A DNA stretch of 64,000 bases from the NCBI RefSeq assembly GCF_009796285.1, contig NZ_CP047020.1, positions 9,300,001 through 9,364,000 on the forward strand. The letters run 5' to 3'. This document shows, one piece after another, positions 32,726 through 41,435 of the stretch; the first letter of the stretch is position 1, and the number at the start of each line of letters is the position of its first letter. A program made the translations under genes and the position numbers. The DNA is from Streptomyces broussonetiae (lineage in GTDB: Bacteria; Actinomycetota; Actinomycetes; Streptomycetales; Streptomycetaceae). The notes below the pieces were generated by a model. It saw only the letters and a list, made by a program, of their open reading frames with translations, was not told where the DNA came from and did no database searches.

Positions 32726-33709
32726 ATGAAACAGACCACCCATCCGCCGGACCACCGGTCCGCGCGCGTCCGGAGCGGGGCGGCCACCGCCTCCCCGTCC
32801 CCGGCCCGCACCAGGACACGCCGCCGTCCGACGTCCCAGCAGTGGGCCGCCTGGGGATTCCTCGCCCCGGTGACGGTCTATCTCGCCCTCTTCTACGCCT
32901 ATCCGCTGTACCGCAACCTCGACCTCAGCCTGCGCCACTACACCGTCCGCTCCTTCGTGCAGGGCAACGCCCCGTTCACGGGCCTGCAGAACTACCGCAC
33001 GGTCTTCGACGACCCGACCTTCGCCCCGGCCCTGCTCCACACGGCCGTCTTCACCGGCGTGTGCCTGGTCTTCCAGTACGCCATCGGCCTGGCCCTCGCG
33101 GTCTTCTTCAACCAGCACTTCCGACTGTCGGCCACCCTGCGAGCCCTGTTCCTCGTGCCCTGGCTGCTGCCGCTGATCGTGTCGGCCTCCACCTGGTCGT
33201 GGATGCTCAACAGTGACTCAGGCATCGTCAACGCCCTGGCGAGCGCTGTCGGCATCGAGCCGGTGAACTGGCTGACCTCACCGTCCTGGTCGCTGACCTC
33301 GGTGATCATCGCGAACATCTGGATCGGCGTCCCGTTCAACCTGGTCGTCCTCTACAGCGGCCTGCAATCCATCCCCACGAGCCTGTACGAGGCAGCCGCC
33401 CTCGACGGGGCGAACGCCTGGCAGCGTTTCTGGCGCGTCACCTTCCCGCTGCTGCGCCCGGTGTCCGCGATCACCCTGCTGCTCGGGCTGGTCTACACGC
33501 TCAAGGTCTTCGACATCATCTGGATCATGACCAAGGGCGGCCCCGCCGACTCGTCCACCACCTTCGCCACCTGGTCCTACCAGCTTGGCTTCGGCAACCT
33601 CCTGCCCGCCTTCGGCCCGGGCGCGGCTGTCGGCAACCTGCTCGTGGTCGCCGCCCTGATCTTCGGCCTGGTCTACGTCCGGGTCCAGCGGAAGCAGGCG
33701 CTGTCATGA
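32726..33709 (+). CDS. ABC sugar permease, MalF-like
   Basis: 327 residues from the ATG at 32726, 10 bases after the binding-protein gene. A basic, proline-rich cytoplasmic tail (to about 38) precedes six transmembrane helices (first: AAWGFLAPVTVYLALFYAYPL). The EAA loop YEAAALDGANAWQRFWRVTFP (about 220-240) docks the ATPase. Short extracellular loop with RNLDLSLRHY as usual in MalF/CUT1 proteins. It overlaps the next gene by ATGA, showing translational coupling. Confidence 0.92.
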   Translation: MKQTTHPPDHRSARVRSGAATASPSPARTRTRRRPTSQQWAAWGFLAPVTVYLALFYAYPLYRNLDLSLRHYTVRSFVQGNAPFTGLQNYRTVFDDPTFAPALLHTAVFTGVCLVFQYAIGLALAVFFNQHFRLSATLRALFLVPWLLPLIVSASTWSWMLNSDSGIVNALASAVGIEPVNWLTSPSWSLTSVIIANIWIGVPFNLVVLYSGLQSIPTSLYEAAALDGANAWQRFWRVTFPLLRPVSAITLLLGLVYTLKVFDIIWIMTKGGPADSSTTFATWSYQLGFGNLLPAFGPGAAVGNLLVVAALIFGLVYVRVQRKQALS

Positions 33710-34530
33710 ACCTGAGCACCAGCCGGACGTGGTGGAAGACGACCGTCGGTGTCCTGTTGACCGCGATCATGCTCTTCCCGGTCTACTGGATGCTCAACGT
33801 GTCCTTGACCCGCGACCAGGACATGCGCAAGAGCCCACCGGACCTGCTCCCTGCGCACGGCACCCTGTCCGGCTACCGCACCGTCCTCGACGAGCAGTTG
33901 CCCTACCTCGGCACCAGCCTCGTGATCGGCCTGGGCACCGTCGTCCTGACCGTCGCCCTGGCCGCCCCCGCCGGCTACGCCCTGGCCAAGCTCCGCCCGC
34001 GCGGCGGCGGCATCCTGAGCTTCGTCCTGCTGGCCGCACAGATGATCCCCGGCATCATCATGGCGATGGGCTTCTACGCCATCTACCTCCAGCTTGGCCT
34101 GCTCCAGTCCGTTCCCGGCCTCATCGTCGCCGACTCCACCCTGGCCGTCCCCTTCGGCGTCCTCATCTTCACGGCGTTCATGTCCGGCATCCCCGGGGAA
34201 CTGCTCCAGGCCGCGCAGGTGGACGGGGCAAGGGCCCTGCGCACGTTCTGGTCCGTGGTGCTGCCGATGAGCCGCAACGCCGTCGTCACGGTCTCCCTGT
34301 TCGCCTTCCTGTGGTCCTGGTCCGACTTCGTCTTCGCCAGCACCCTCGCGGGCGGCGGCGCCCACGAACCGATCACTCTCGGCATCTACCACTACATCGG
34401 CAACAACAACCAGCAGTGGAACGCCATCATGGCGACCGCCGTCGTGGCCTCGCTGCCGACCGCCGTGATCCTCGTCCTCGCCCAGCGCTACGTCGCCGCC
34501 GGCGTGACCGCCGGCGCCATCAAGGACTGA
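33706..34530 (+). CDS. ABC sugar permease, MalG-like
   Basis: 274 residues. The start codon overlaps the stop of the previous permease (ATGA). Six predicted membrane helices: TVGVLLTAIMLFPVYWMLNVS, then TSLVIGLGTVVLTVALAAPAGYALAKL, ILSFVLLAAQMIPGIIMAMGF, VPFGVLIFTAF and others. The EAA-type loop reads LLQAAQVDGARALRTFWSVVLP. With the preceding permease it forms the heterodimeric channel of a CUT1 importer. Confidence 0.92.
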   Translation: MNLSTSRTWWKTTVGVLLTAIMLFPVYWMLNVSLTRDQDMRKSPPDLLPAHGTLSGYRTVLDEQLPYLGTSLVIGLGTVVLTVALAAPAGYALAKLRPRGGGILSFVLLAAQMIPGIIMAMGFYAIYLQLGLLQSVPGLIVADSTLAVPFGVLIFTAFMSGIPGELLQAAQVDGARALRTFWSVVLPMSRNAVVTVSLFAFLWSWSDFVFASTLAGGGAHEPITLGIYHYIGNNNQQWNAIMATAVVASLPTAVILVLAQRYVAAGVTAGAIKD

Positions 34531-34613
34531 GTCCCTCCCTTCCGTCACAACCGCTCCGGCTGCACGCACGCCAGTCGGCCGGTGCCCCCTGCCCGAGAAA
34601 CGAGTGACGCATC

Positions 34614-36350
34614 ATGACCGCCGCCCTGTCAGGCCCGGCCTTCTCCGTCCACGACATTCCGTTCAGCACGTACGGATCCTGGTTCGACATCTCGCCCGTG
34701 GTGGCGGAGAAGACGTACGCCGAGGACCTCCACCTCGTCTCGCACCAGAACGGCATGCACGGCGTCCTGCGCCTGGTCCCCCTGGACCCGGCGACGGGTG
34801 AGCGGGCCACGGCCCGCGTCGAGGCGACACCGGGACTGCTCAGCTGGATCGGCGAGGGCGGGCACGTCGACCTCGCCTACGAGTCGCCGGACACCGTACG
34901 GCTGCGGGGGAGCGGCCTGGGCATCGGCGTCTTCGCCGCCGCGCAGACCCTGACCCCGTTCAGCGGAACGTACTTCCTCCACGACCCGGCAGCGAACGGA
35001 CACGTGTTCACGTCGTACGAGACCGGACGCCGTTACCGCGTCACCGTGCTGTCCGGCACCCTCGCCGTCCCGGCCGGAGCCCAGGCCCTGGGCAGCGCCG
35101 ACCGCGGTCTCGCCATGACCGCCGCGGCGGACGGGGCCTGGGAGATGGCGATCGAGGAACTCGGCACCTCTCGTCCGGCCTACGCGTCCTCGGCGCCCTT
35201 CGACGAGATCGCGGAAGCCGCGAAGAGAGGCTTCATGGACTTCGTCGACGCCGTGGCTCCCTGGCGCTCGTCCGCCACCCCGGCCGCTGAACTCGCCGCC
35301 TACGTCGTCTGGTCGGCGACGGTACGACCGACCGGCCTGGTCACCCGCCCCGCCGTGCTGATGTCCAAGCACTGGATGGACAAGGTCTGGAGCTGGGACC
35401 ACTGCTTCAACGCCCTGGCCCTGGCGCCCGGTTGTCCCGAACTGGCCCTGGACCAGTTCGCCCTGCCGTTCGACCACCAGGACGACAGCGGCGCCCTGCC
35501 CGACTCGGTGGCCCACTCCGAGGTGCTCTACAACTTCGTCAAGCCGCCCATCCACGGCTGGGCCTTCGGGCACCTGCGCCGTCGCCTGCCGACACCTCCC
35601 AGTGAGGCCGAACTGGCCACTGTGTACGACCGGTTGGAGTGCTGGACCGACTTCTGGCTCACCGCACGACGGGCCCCCGGTGCCGACCTGGCCCACTACC
35701 AGCACGGCAACGACAGTGGCTGGGACAACGCCACCACCTTCGACCGCGAGCGGGTGGTCGTCGCGGCCGACCTGGCCGCCTTCCTCGTCCTCCAGATGCA
35801 TGAACTATCCAATGTAGCAACTGAGTTGGGCAGGCAGGGCGATGCACGCCGGTGGGCGCGGGCGGCCGAGGAGACCCAGACGGCACTGCTGGAGCAGCTC
35901 TGGAGCGGGGACAGATTCGTCGCCCAAGGCGTCACCGGCGGGAACACCTGGAGCAGCTCAAGCCTCCTCGACCTGATGCCCATCGTGCTGGGCGAGCACC
36001 TGCCCGGCGAGGTCGCCGGTGCGCTGGCCGACCACATCAAGGCCCATCTGACCCCGTACGGCCTCGCCACCGAACTGACCACCTCACCGCACTACCTCGC
36101 CGACGGCTACTGGCGCGGCCCGATCTGGGCCCCCGCCACCGTCCTCGTCGAGGACGGCCTGCGCCGCGCCGGCCACCACCGGCTGGCGGACGACATCAGC
36201 GCCCGCTTCCGCGCCCTGTGCGAGACCCACGGCTTCGCCGAGAACTTCGACGCCCTCACCGGCACGGGTCTGCGGGACCGCGCCTACACCTGGACCGCCA
36301 GCAGCTATCTCCTGCTGGCCGAAGCACACGCACAGCGGGACGGCCACTGA
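34614..36350 (+). CDS. MGH1/GH63-like glycoside hydrolase
   Basis: 578 residues from the ATG at 34614, without a signal peptide, so cytoplasmic. The N-terminal 200 residues are a beta-rich domain. The C-terminal part (about 215-575) is an (alpha/alpha)6 barrel with the marks of mannosylglycerate-hydrolase/GH63-type glucosidases: HWMDKVWSWDHCFNALAL, NDSGWDNATTFDRE (SGWDN, catalytic acid Asp), YWRGPIWAPATVLVEDGLRR and FAENFDALTGTGL (Glu as probable base). It would hydrolyse the sugar imported by the adjacent CUT1 transporter, releasing terminal alpha-linked hexoses. The true substrate is uncertain. It lies 83 bases after the permease gene, in the same operon. Confidence 0.85.
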   Translation: MTAALSGPAFSVHDIPFSTYGSWFDISPVVAEKTYAEDLHLVSHQNGMHGVLRLVPLDPATGERATARVEATPGLLSWIGEGGHVDLAYESPDTVRLRGSGLGIGVFAAAQTLTPFSGTYFLHDPAANGHVFTSYETGRRYRVTVLSGTLAVPAGAQALGSADRGLAMTAAADGAWEMAIEELGTSRPAYASSAPFDEIAEAAKRGFMDFVDAVAPWRSSATPAAELAAYVVWSATVRPTGLVTRPAVLMSKHWMDKVWSWDHCFNALALAPGCPELALDQFALPFDHQDDSGALPDSVAHSEVLYNFVKPPIHGWAFGHLRRRLPTPPSEAELATVYDRLECWTDFWLTARRAPGADLAHYQHGNDSGWDNATTFDRERVVVAADLAAFLVLQMHELSNVATELGRQGDARRWARAAEETQTALLEQLWSGDRFVAQGVTGGNTWSSSSLLDLMPIVLGEHLPGEVAGALADHIKAHLTPYGLATELTTSPHYLADGYWRGPIWAPATVLVEDGLRRAGHHRLADDISARFRALCETHGFAENFDALTGTGLRDRAYTWTASSYLLLAEAHAQRDGH

Positions 36351-36414
36351 CCGGCTGCCTCCCCCATAGCCCCCGGACCGCCCGAGCCCGCCACACTCAT
36401 GCAGGAGCCGCACC

Positions 36415-38268
36415 ATGAAATCGCCCCGGATACACCCCACCCCCACCACCCGCACCGGACGCCGAACGATCCCCTCCGTCGCCGTCCTGCTGACCGCCCT
36501 GGCCGCGACCCTCATACCCGCAGACCCGTCACAGGCCGCCGACACCGGCGTCACCGTGGACTTCGCGACAGCCGGAGGCGCGCCCACCTACCGCGCCTCC
36601 GGCATGATCTACGGGATGACGCCGGACGGGTCACTGCCGCAGGACCACTTCTTCAAGGACATCAAGTGGCACTTCATGCGGGCCGGCGGCGCCCAGCTCA
36701 ACAGCGGCGGCTACGGTACCAGCCTCGCCGACTACCAGACCCGCTGGAACGCCACGCTCGCCCAGTACAAGCGCACCACGGCCCTCGGCGGCACCTTCGT
36801 GCTGCTCCCGCACGACCTGTGGGGTGCGGACAGCACCACCAGCCAGGGCTGGCCCGGCGACAACGGTGACTGGACGAAGTTCGACAACTTCGTCACGCAG
36901 CTCATCAACGACGTCGAAGCCAACCACATGACCGTCGAGTGGGACCTGTGGAACGAACCCGACGGCAGGGGCTTCTGGGCTCCCTCGCAGGCGCAGTACC
37001 TGCAGATGTGGTCGCGGTTCTACGCCCGCGTCCGGGCCGCCTTCCCGGGCCAGCTCATCGTCGGCCCCAGCATGGCGGGCCAGCCGGCCTCCTCCAACAC
37101 CTGGTGGACCACCTACCTCGACTACGTCAAGGCCCACAACGTCGCGCCCGACATCTACAGCTGGCACGACGAACCCGCCGATCCCGTCCCGGGCGTGGCC
37201 GGCGCCAACTCCACCCTTGCCGCGGCAGGCCTGGCCAACACCCGCCCGTACCAGATCAACGAGTACGCGGCGCTGTCCCAGCAGAACCCCGGCGGCGGCG
37301 CCTGGTTCATCGGCCGTCTGGAGCGAGCCGGCGCCGACGGCCTGCGCGGCAACTGGGCCTCCGGCACGAACCTGCACGACGACGAGGCCAACCTGCTCAC
37401 CAAGAACAGCTCCGGCCAGTACCTGCCGCTGGGCGAGTGGTTCGTGTACCGCTACTACGGCTCGCAGACCGGCAACATCGTCAACCTCACTCCGGGCGCC
37501 GGCACCGACGGCCTCGCCACCAAGGACAACACCGCCAGGAACGCCAAGATCCTGCTCGGCAGCAATGGCAACACCGGCAATGTCACCGTCAACCTCACCG
37601 GCCTGAACACGACTTCGGTGGTGGAGAGCGGCAAGGTCCGCGCCGTCGTCCAGCGCGTGCCCTACAACGGCGGCGCCGCGGTGGCCGGACCCGAGACGAT
37701 CTCCGACACCACCCTGAGCGTCAGCAACAACGCGACCTCGGTCAGCGTCCCCTGGAGCAACGCCAAGGACGGCTACACCGTCACCCTGCTCCCGCCGTCC
37801 CACACCACCGTCTCGACCGTCGCCGTCAGCGAGAACGGCGGCCAGTGCCTGGACGACACCAACTTGAGCACCGCCAACGGCACCCAATACCAGCAGTACC
37901 TCTGCGAGGGCGGCTACCAGCAGATGCTCGACCTCAATCCGGTGAACGGCAAGGCCGACACCTACACCGTGGTCAACGAGCTGAGCGGCAAGTGCCTCGA
38001 CGTCTCCGGGGCGTCCACCGCCGACGGCGCCGCCGTCATCCAGTACACCTGCAACGGCGCGGCCAACCAGCAGTTCACCCTCAACCCCGTCACCGCACTC
38101 GGCAACAGCAAGGACTACCAACTCGTGGCCGTCCACAGCGGCAAGTGCGTCGACGTCAGCAACATCTCCACCGCTCCGGGAGCCCTCATCCACCAGTGGA
38201 CCTGCGACCCGGCCGGCGCCCTCGGCACCAAGAAGAACCAGATCTGGCGGCTCCCCGGCACGTTCTGA
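36415..38268 (+). CDS. Secreted GH39-like glycosidase with ricin-type lectin domain
   Basis: 617 residues from the ATG at 36415. A Sec or Tat-like signal (RTGRRTIPSVAVLLTALAATL, cleavage after SQAA) is followed by a (beta/alpha)8 barrel (about 50-390). VEWDLWNEPDG carries the acid/base Glu181 and YQINEYAALSQ the likely nucleophile Glu283, at the ends of strands 4 and 7 as in clan GH-A (GH39-type). A beta-sandwich follows (about 390-465), then a CBM13/ricin beta-trefoil (about 475-617) with GKCLDVSGASTADGAAVIQYTC and GKCVDVSNISTAPGALIHQWTC repeats (QxW-like). It would cut extracellular plant or fungal polysaccharide, feeding the LacI-controlled importer. The exact linkage is not predictable. 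Confidence 0.88.
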   Translation: MKSPRIHPTPTTRTGRRTIPSVAVLLTALAATLIPADPSQAADTGVTVDFATAGGAPTYRASGMIYGMTPDGSLPQDHFFKDIKWHFMRAGGAQLNSGGYGTSLADYQTRWNATLAQYKRTTALGGTFVLLPHDLWGADSTTSQGWPGDNGDWTKFDNFVTQLINDVEANHMTVEWDLWNEPDGRGFWAPSQAQYLQMWSRFYARVRAAFPGQLIVGPSMAGQPASSNTWWTTYLDYVKAHNVAPDIYSWHDEPADPVPGVAGANSTLAAAGLANTRPYQINEYAALSQQNPGGGAWFIGRLERAGADGLRGNWASGTNLHDDEANLLTKNSSGQYLPLGEWFVYRYYGSQTGNIVNLTPGAGTDGLATKDNTARNAKILLGSNGNTGNVTVNLTGLNTTSVVESGKVRAVVQRVPYNGGAAVAGPETISDTTLSVSNNATSVSVPWSNAKDGYTVTLLPPSHTTVSTVAVSENGGQCLDDTNLSTANGTQYQQYLCEGGYQQMLDLNPVNGKADTYTVVNELSGKCLDVSGASTADGAAVIQYTCNGAANQQFTLNPVTALGNSKDYQLVAVHSGKCVDVSNISTAPGALIHQWTCDPAGALGTKKNQIWRLPGTF

Positions 38269-38274
38269 CGGCTG

Positions 38275-38552
38275 AAGCGGGTCCGCTACGATGACGATCT
38301 CGCTCCACCCCCTCCGGATGCCGTTCGGCGTAGGCCAGGCTGAGCGTGGCCCCCCAGGAACCGAGGACGTTCCGGTAGCGGTCCGGGGGGAGTACCGGCG
38401 CACACCCCTGCCGCACCCCGATCCCGGCCCGCCGTGGACGACGAGCGCGGGCCGGCCGTCCGGGTTGCCGCAGACCTCCCAGTGCAGCAGGTTGCCGTCG
38501 CCGACATCGAGCATCTGCTGCTCGTACGGCTCGATCGGCGGGTATCTATCTT
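38275..38552 (-). pseudogene. Proline iminopeptidase remnant, internally deleted
   Basis: Minus-strand text: YPPIEPYEQQMLDVGDGNLL, HWEVCGNPDGRPALVVHGGP, GSGCGRGVRRY; then in another frame PDRYRNVLGSWGATLSLAYA and ERHPEGV. The HGGPG oxyanion motif and the GGSWG-like nucleophile elbow (GSWG) of S33 prolyl aminopeptidases are both present, but the 50 residues between them are deleted, and the C-terminal two thirds are missing. It ends against an IS-type transposase scrap. Confidence 0.8.
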
Positions 38553-38700
38553 CAGGGCAGCGCAGCGAAGCACTTCTGATCTGCAGGTTTACGAATGACG
38601 CTGGCGGTCGCACCCAGGGTCTGAGTGGCCCGGTCGACCAGACGCCCGGCAAAACCCGCATAGGCGAAGACGAACCGGCAAGCCGGCACGGTCACAGACG
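38553..38700 (-). pseudogene. IS5-type transposase scrap
   Basis: Minus-strand text YAGFAGRLVDRATQTL, VIRKPADQKCFAALP. The corresponding part of IS5-like transposases reads D-GFAGRLVDWA---L...(V/I)VRKPADQ-GF-VLPRRWVVERT. Both ends are truncated; it joins directly to the proline iminopeptidase remnant. Confidence 0.6.
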
Positions 38701-39076
38701 CCCCGAGCAGGACGATCTCGTCCGCCCCAGCCACGCCCGCCGCTGAATGCTGCCCCACCTCAGGCTGAACATCGAAGAAGGAGCACCACGTCGCTGAAGA
38801 ACGTCAACACCGTCCTGGCCGCCGCCTGCCCCACCACGGCTCCGTCGCCGCCGCGTTCGGCATCCACGGTCTGACCCCGGTGCTGATCGCGATCACCGGC
38901 CTGCTGACCCTCCGCGAGACCAGCAAGGCTCACAAGGCTCCCGCCCCAGCGGCCGCCGCGCAGAACGCCTGGCCGCTGCGGGCCTCGAAGGGGTGGCGCG
39001 GCCACCTGGCCGGGCCACCCCCTAGCAGAACCGGCCCTTGTTCCGACGCCCATAAACGGTCCTTCACCCGAGAGAC

Positions 39077-39290
39077 ATCAAGATCGGCACCGCGCTCCTG
39101 CACGGCCTCGGCTGGTCCTTCAGCCTGGTGGCCGGCTTCTCCCTGCTCAGCGAAGTCACTCCATCAGCGATCCGGCCGGGACTACAGGGGGCGACGGACA
39201 CGCTGTGAACGTCGCCGCCGTGGTGGGTGCCGGTCCGGCCAGGCCCGTCATGCTCAGCATCGGCTTCGGGGCTCGGAGGGGTGTCGTTCG
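39077..39290 (+). pseudogene. MFS transporter fragment
   Basis: The plus frame from 39077 reads IKIGTALLHGLGWSFSLVAG, FSLLSEVTPSAIRPGLQGAT and DTL, then stops (39206-39208). The next frame continues VVGAGPARPVMLSIGFG. This matches the C-terminal helices of a major-facilitator transporter (typical LLG-GWNFG-V-GS-LL-(D/E)-(V/A)P---R--(V/L)QG--D). A hydrophobic piece FGIHGLTPVLIAITGLLTLR at about 38850-38920 may be another part of the same decayed gene. Confidence 0.5.
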
Positions 39291-39756
39291 GTGTACACAC
39301 CAAGTCGACCTGCCGCCGGCTCGTTCAATCAATCCACGTCAACACCTCAACTCAACTGGGAAGCCTGGGTCAATGGTCACATTCAGACGGTGACCACAAC
39401 TGTATGGGCACCGGGTACTACGTCGCTGCAGGCGGTCAGGTGGCCGCGAAGGCGTACAAGTTCCTCGTCGAGGTGCTGCGCTCGTGTCAGGAGACCCTTT
39501 CGTGCACAGATCGCGTGAGTGGATCTTCCTCGCCGGGTGGCCCCCACCTCGACCACGGATCATGCGAGCCCTTTTCAACACCTGCACCGACAGGGTGGGG
39601 AATCACTGCCAGCGACCGGGCTGGGGAGTCACAGGATCGTCCACATACTCGGTAGACACCCAGGTCAGCCAGGTGATGTCACAAGACCCCCGCCAGAGCC
39701 GAATCGCCTGATCGTCGACACCGCCGCCGACGCCCCGATTTGCCCGAGCTTCGTGC
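39291..39756. other. Stretch without a recognisable gene
   Basis: Only short frames; nothing recognised on either strand before the aldo/keto reductase gene ends at 39757. Confidence 0.45.
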
Positions 39757-40725
39757 TCAGAACCCGGTGGGCAGCCGGGGCGTGTACGGACGCTCCAGCG
39801 CCGCGCGTTCGTCGCCGGTCAGTCGGACGTCCAGCGCGGCCGCCGCGTCGTCCAGGTGGCCCGGGCGGGTCGCGCCGACGACCGGGGCAGTGACCACCGG
39901 GTTGCCCAGCACCCAGCCGAGCGCGACCTGCGCCATCGGCAGGCTCCGGGCTCGCGCGACGGACTGCACGGCGTCCACGATCGGCCGGTCGACGTCCGCG
40001 AAGAACCGCCGGGCTACCGGATCCCCGGCCGAGCGGGCCGTCGCCCGCCCGTACGGGCGGGCCAACCGCCCGGAGGCGAGCGGGCACCACACCAGGCTGC
40101 CCACCCTCTGGTCGGCGAGCAGCGGGAACATCTCCCTCTCCTCCTCGCGCTGCACCAGGCTGTACTGGTGCTGCATCGACACGAAGGCCGGGCCGCCGTC
40201 CCGCGCCGCGGTGTGCTGCAGCTTGGCGAACTGCCAGGACCACATCGAGGAGGCGCCGACGTAGCGGACCTTCCCGGCCGCCACCACCTCCCGCAGGGCT
40301 GCCACGGTCTCCTCGACCGGGGTCGCCGGGTCGAAGCGGTGCAGTTGGTAGAGGTCCAGGTAGTCGGTGCCGAGGCGGGTCAGCGAGCCGTCCACCTGCG
40401 CCAGGATTGCCTTGCGGGACAGCCCGGAGCCGCCCGGGCCGTCGTGCATCGGCAGGCCCACCTTCGTCGCGAGGACGACGTCTTCGCGCCGGGTGTACCG
40501 CCGCACCGCGCGGCCGACCAGTTCCTCCGAGGCACCCCCGCCGTACACGTTGGCGGTGTCCCAGAAGGTGATGCCGAGCTCGACCGCGCGCCGGAAGACC
40601 GATGCCGCGGCCTCTTCGTCCAGCGCCCAGGGGTTGTGCCCGCGGCCGCTGCCGCCGAAGCCCATGCAGCCGAGCGCGATCCGGCTGACCGCCAGGCTGG
40701 TGCCGGCGAGATTGACGTACTCCAT
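39757..40725 (-). CDS. Aldo/keto reductase
   Basis: 322 residues from the ATG at 40723-40725 (GGGGGA upstream). A (beta/alpha)8 AKR fold: LAVSRIALGCMGFGG, then FWDTANVYGGGASEELVGRA with catalytic Tyr61 and Asp56, ATKVGLP (Lys about 93), DYLDLYQLHRFDP (catalytic His), and the NADPH-binding SS-W, MQHQYSLVQRE-E-E and VVGATRPGHLDDAAAALD at the C-terminus. It is the second gene of a two-gene operon with an FMN reductase (11 bases apart) and would reduce a carbonyl using NADPH. Divergent from an XRE regulator. Confidence 0.9.
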   Translation of the reverse strand: MEYVNLAGTSLAVSRIALGCMGFGGSGRGHNPWALDEEAAASVFRRAVELGITFWDTANVYGGGASEELVGRAVRRYTRREDVVLATKVGLPMHDGPGGSGLSRKAILAQVDGSLTRLGTDYLDLYQLHRFDPATPVEETVAALREVVAAGKVRYVGASSMWSWQFAKLQHTAARDGGPAFVSMQHQYSLVQREEEREMFPLLADQRVGSLVWCPLASGRLARPYGRATARSAGDPVARRFFADVDRPIVDAVQSVARARSLPMAQVALGWVLGNPVVTAPVVGATRPGHLDDAAAALDVRLTGDERAALERPYTPRLPTGF

Positions 40726-40736
40726 CGTTCCCCCGC

Positions 40737-41333
40737 TCACGCCGGGTACGGTTCGGCGGCCCGCGCGTGCTTCAACGCGCCCGCCCACCAGGACAGTTGG
40801 TCGAGCATGGTCTTGGCGTAGCCGGCCGCCTGCGGGTCGTCCGGGCGTTCGTCCGTCCAGGCGGTGAAGTAGTTCGGGAAGGCCAGGCCGTCCCGGATGG
40901 TCACCGCGTGCAACTCGGTCAGCACGTTCTCCAGGTGCAGCACGGCGTGCCGGCCGCCGGCCGCGCCGCCGTAGCTCACGAAGGCGACCGGCTTGGCCGT
41001 CCACTGGGTGAAGTGCCAGTCGATGGCGGCCTTCAGCGAGGCGGGGTAGCTGTGGTTGTACTCCGGTGTGACGATCAGGAAGGCGTCCGCGCCCTCCAGG
41101 GCCTCGGTCAGCGCGGCCATCCCGGCCGGGCGGGGATAGTCGGCGCCCGCGAACTTCGGCGGGGCGGCGGGCAGCGCCAGCGGGAGGTCCACCTCGGCCA
41201 GATCGACCACCTCCACCTCGAACCCACCGTGTGCGACGGCCTGTTCGGCCACCCACGAGGACACCACCGGGCCGAACCGGCCCTCCCGGACGCTACCGAC
41301 GAGGATCACAAGCTTGTGCGTGTTCTTCTCCAT
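40737..41333 (-). CDS. NAD(P)H-dependent FMN reductase
   Basis: 198 residues from the ATG at 41331-41333. A flavodoxin-like fold: VILVGSVREGRFGPVVSSWV holds the FMN-phosphate loop GSxRxGR, and AFLIVTPEYNHSYPASLKAAID is the characteristic (T/S)PEYN-S-P--LK--ID motif of this family. FVSYGGAAGGRHAVLHL is the last cofactor loop. It probably provides reduced flavin or acts as a quinone or azo reductase. First gene of the pair with the aldo/keto reductase, transcribed away from the XRE regulator, which is its probable controller. Confidence 0.9.
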   Translation of the reverse strand: MEKNTHKLVILVGSVREGRFGPVVSSWVAEQAVAHGGFEVEVVDLAEVDLPLALPAAPPKFAGADYPRPAGMAALTEALEGADAFLIVTPEYNHSYPASLKAAIDWHFTQWTAKPVAFVSYGGAAGGRHAVLHLENVLTELHAVTIRDGLAFPNYFTAWTDERPDDPQAAGYAKTMLDQLSWWAGALKHARAAEPYPA

Positions 41334-41435
41334 GGCCACCACCATCGGCCCGCCCATCGGCCGCAACCAGACCGTGCCCAGACTGGCCCTCACAGGGCCA
41401 CCCTCCGTGCCGCCGCCGGCCGTTACGCTTCTCAC

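Noticed and set aside
34629..35801. 390-codon minus-strand frame
   Set aside because: Antisense shadow of the MGH1/GH63-like gene.
36631..38661. 676-codon minus-strand frame
   Set aside because: Mostly the antisense of the GH39-like gene; only its first part is the proline iminopeptidase remnant.
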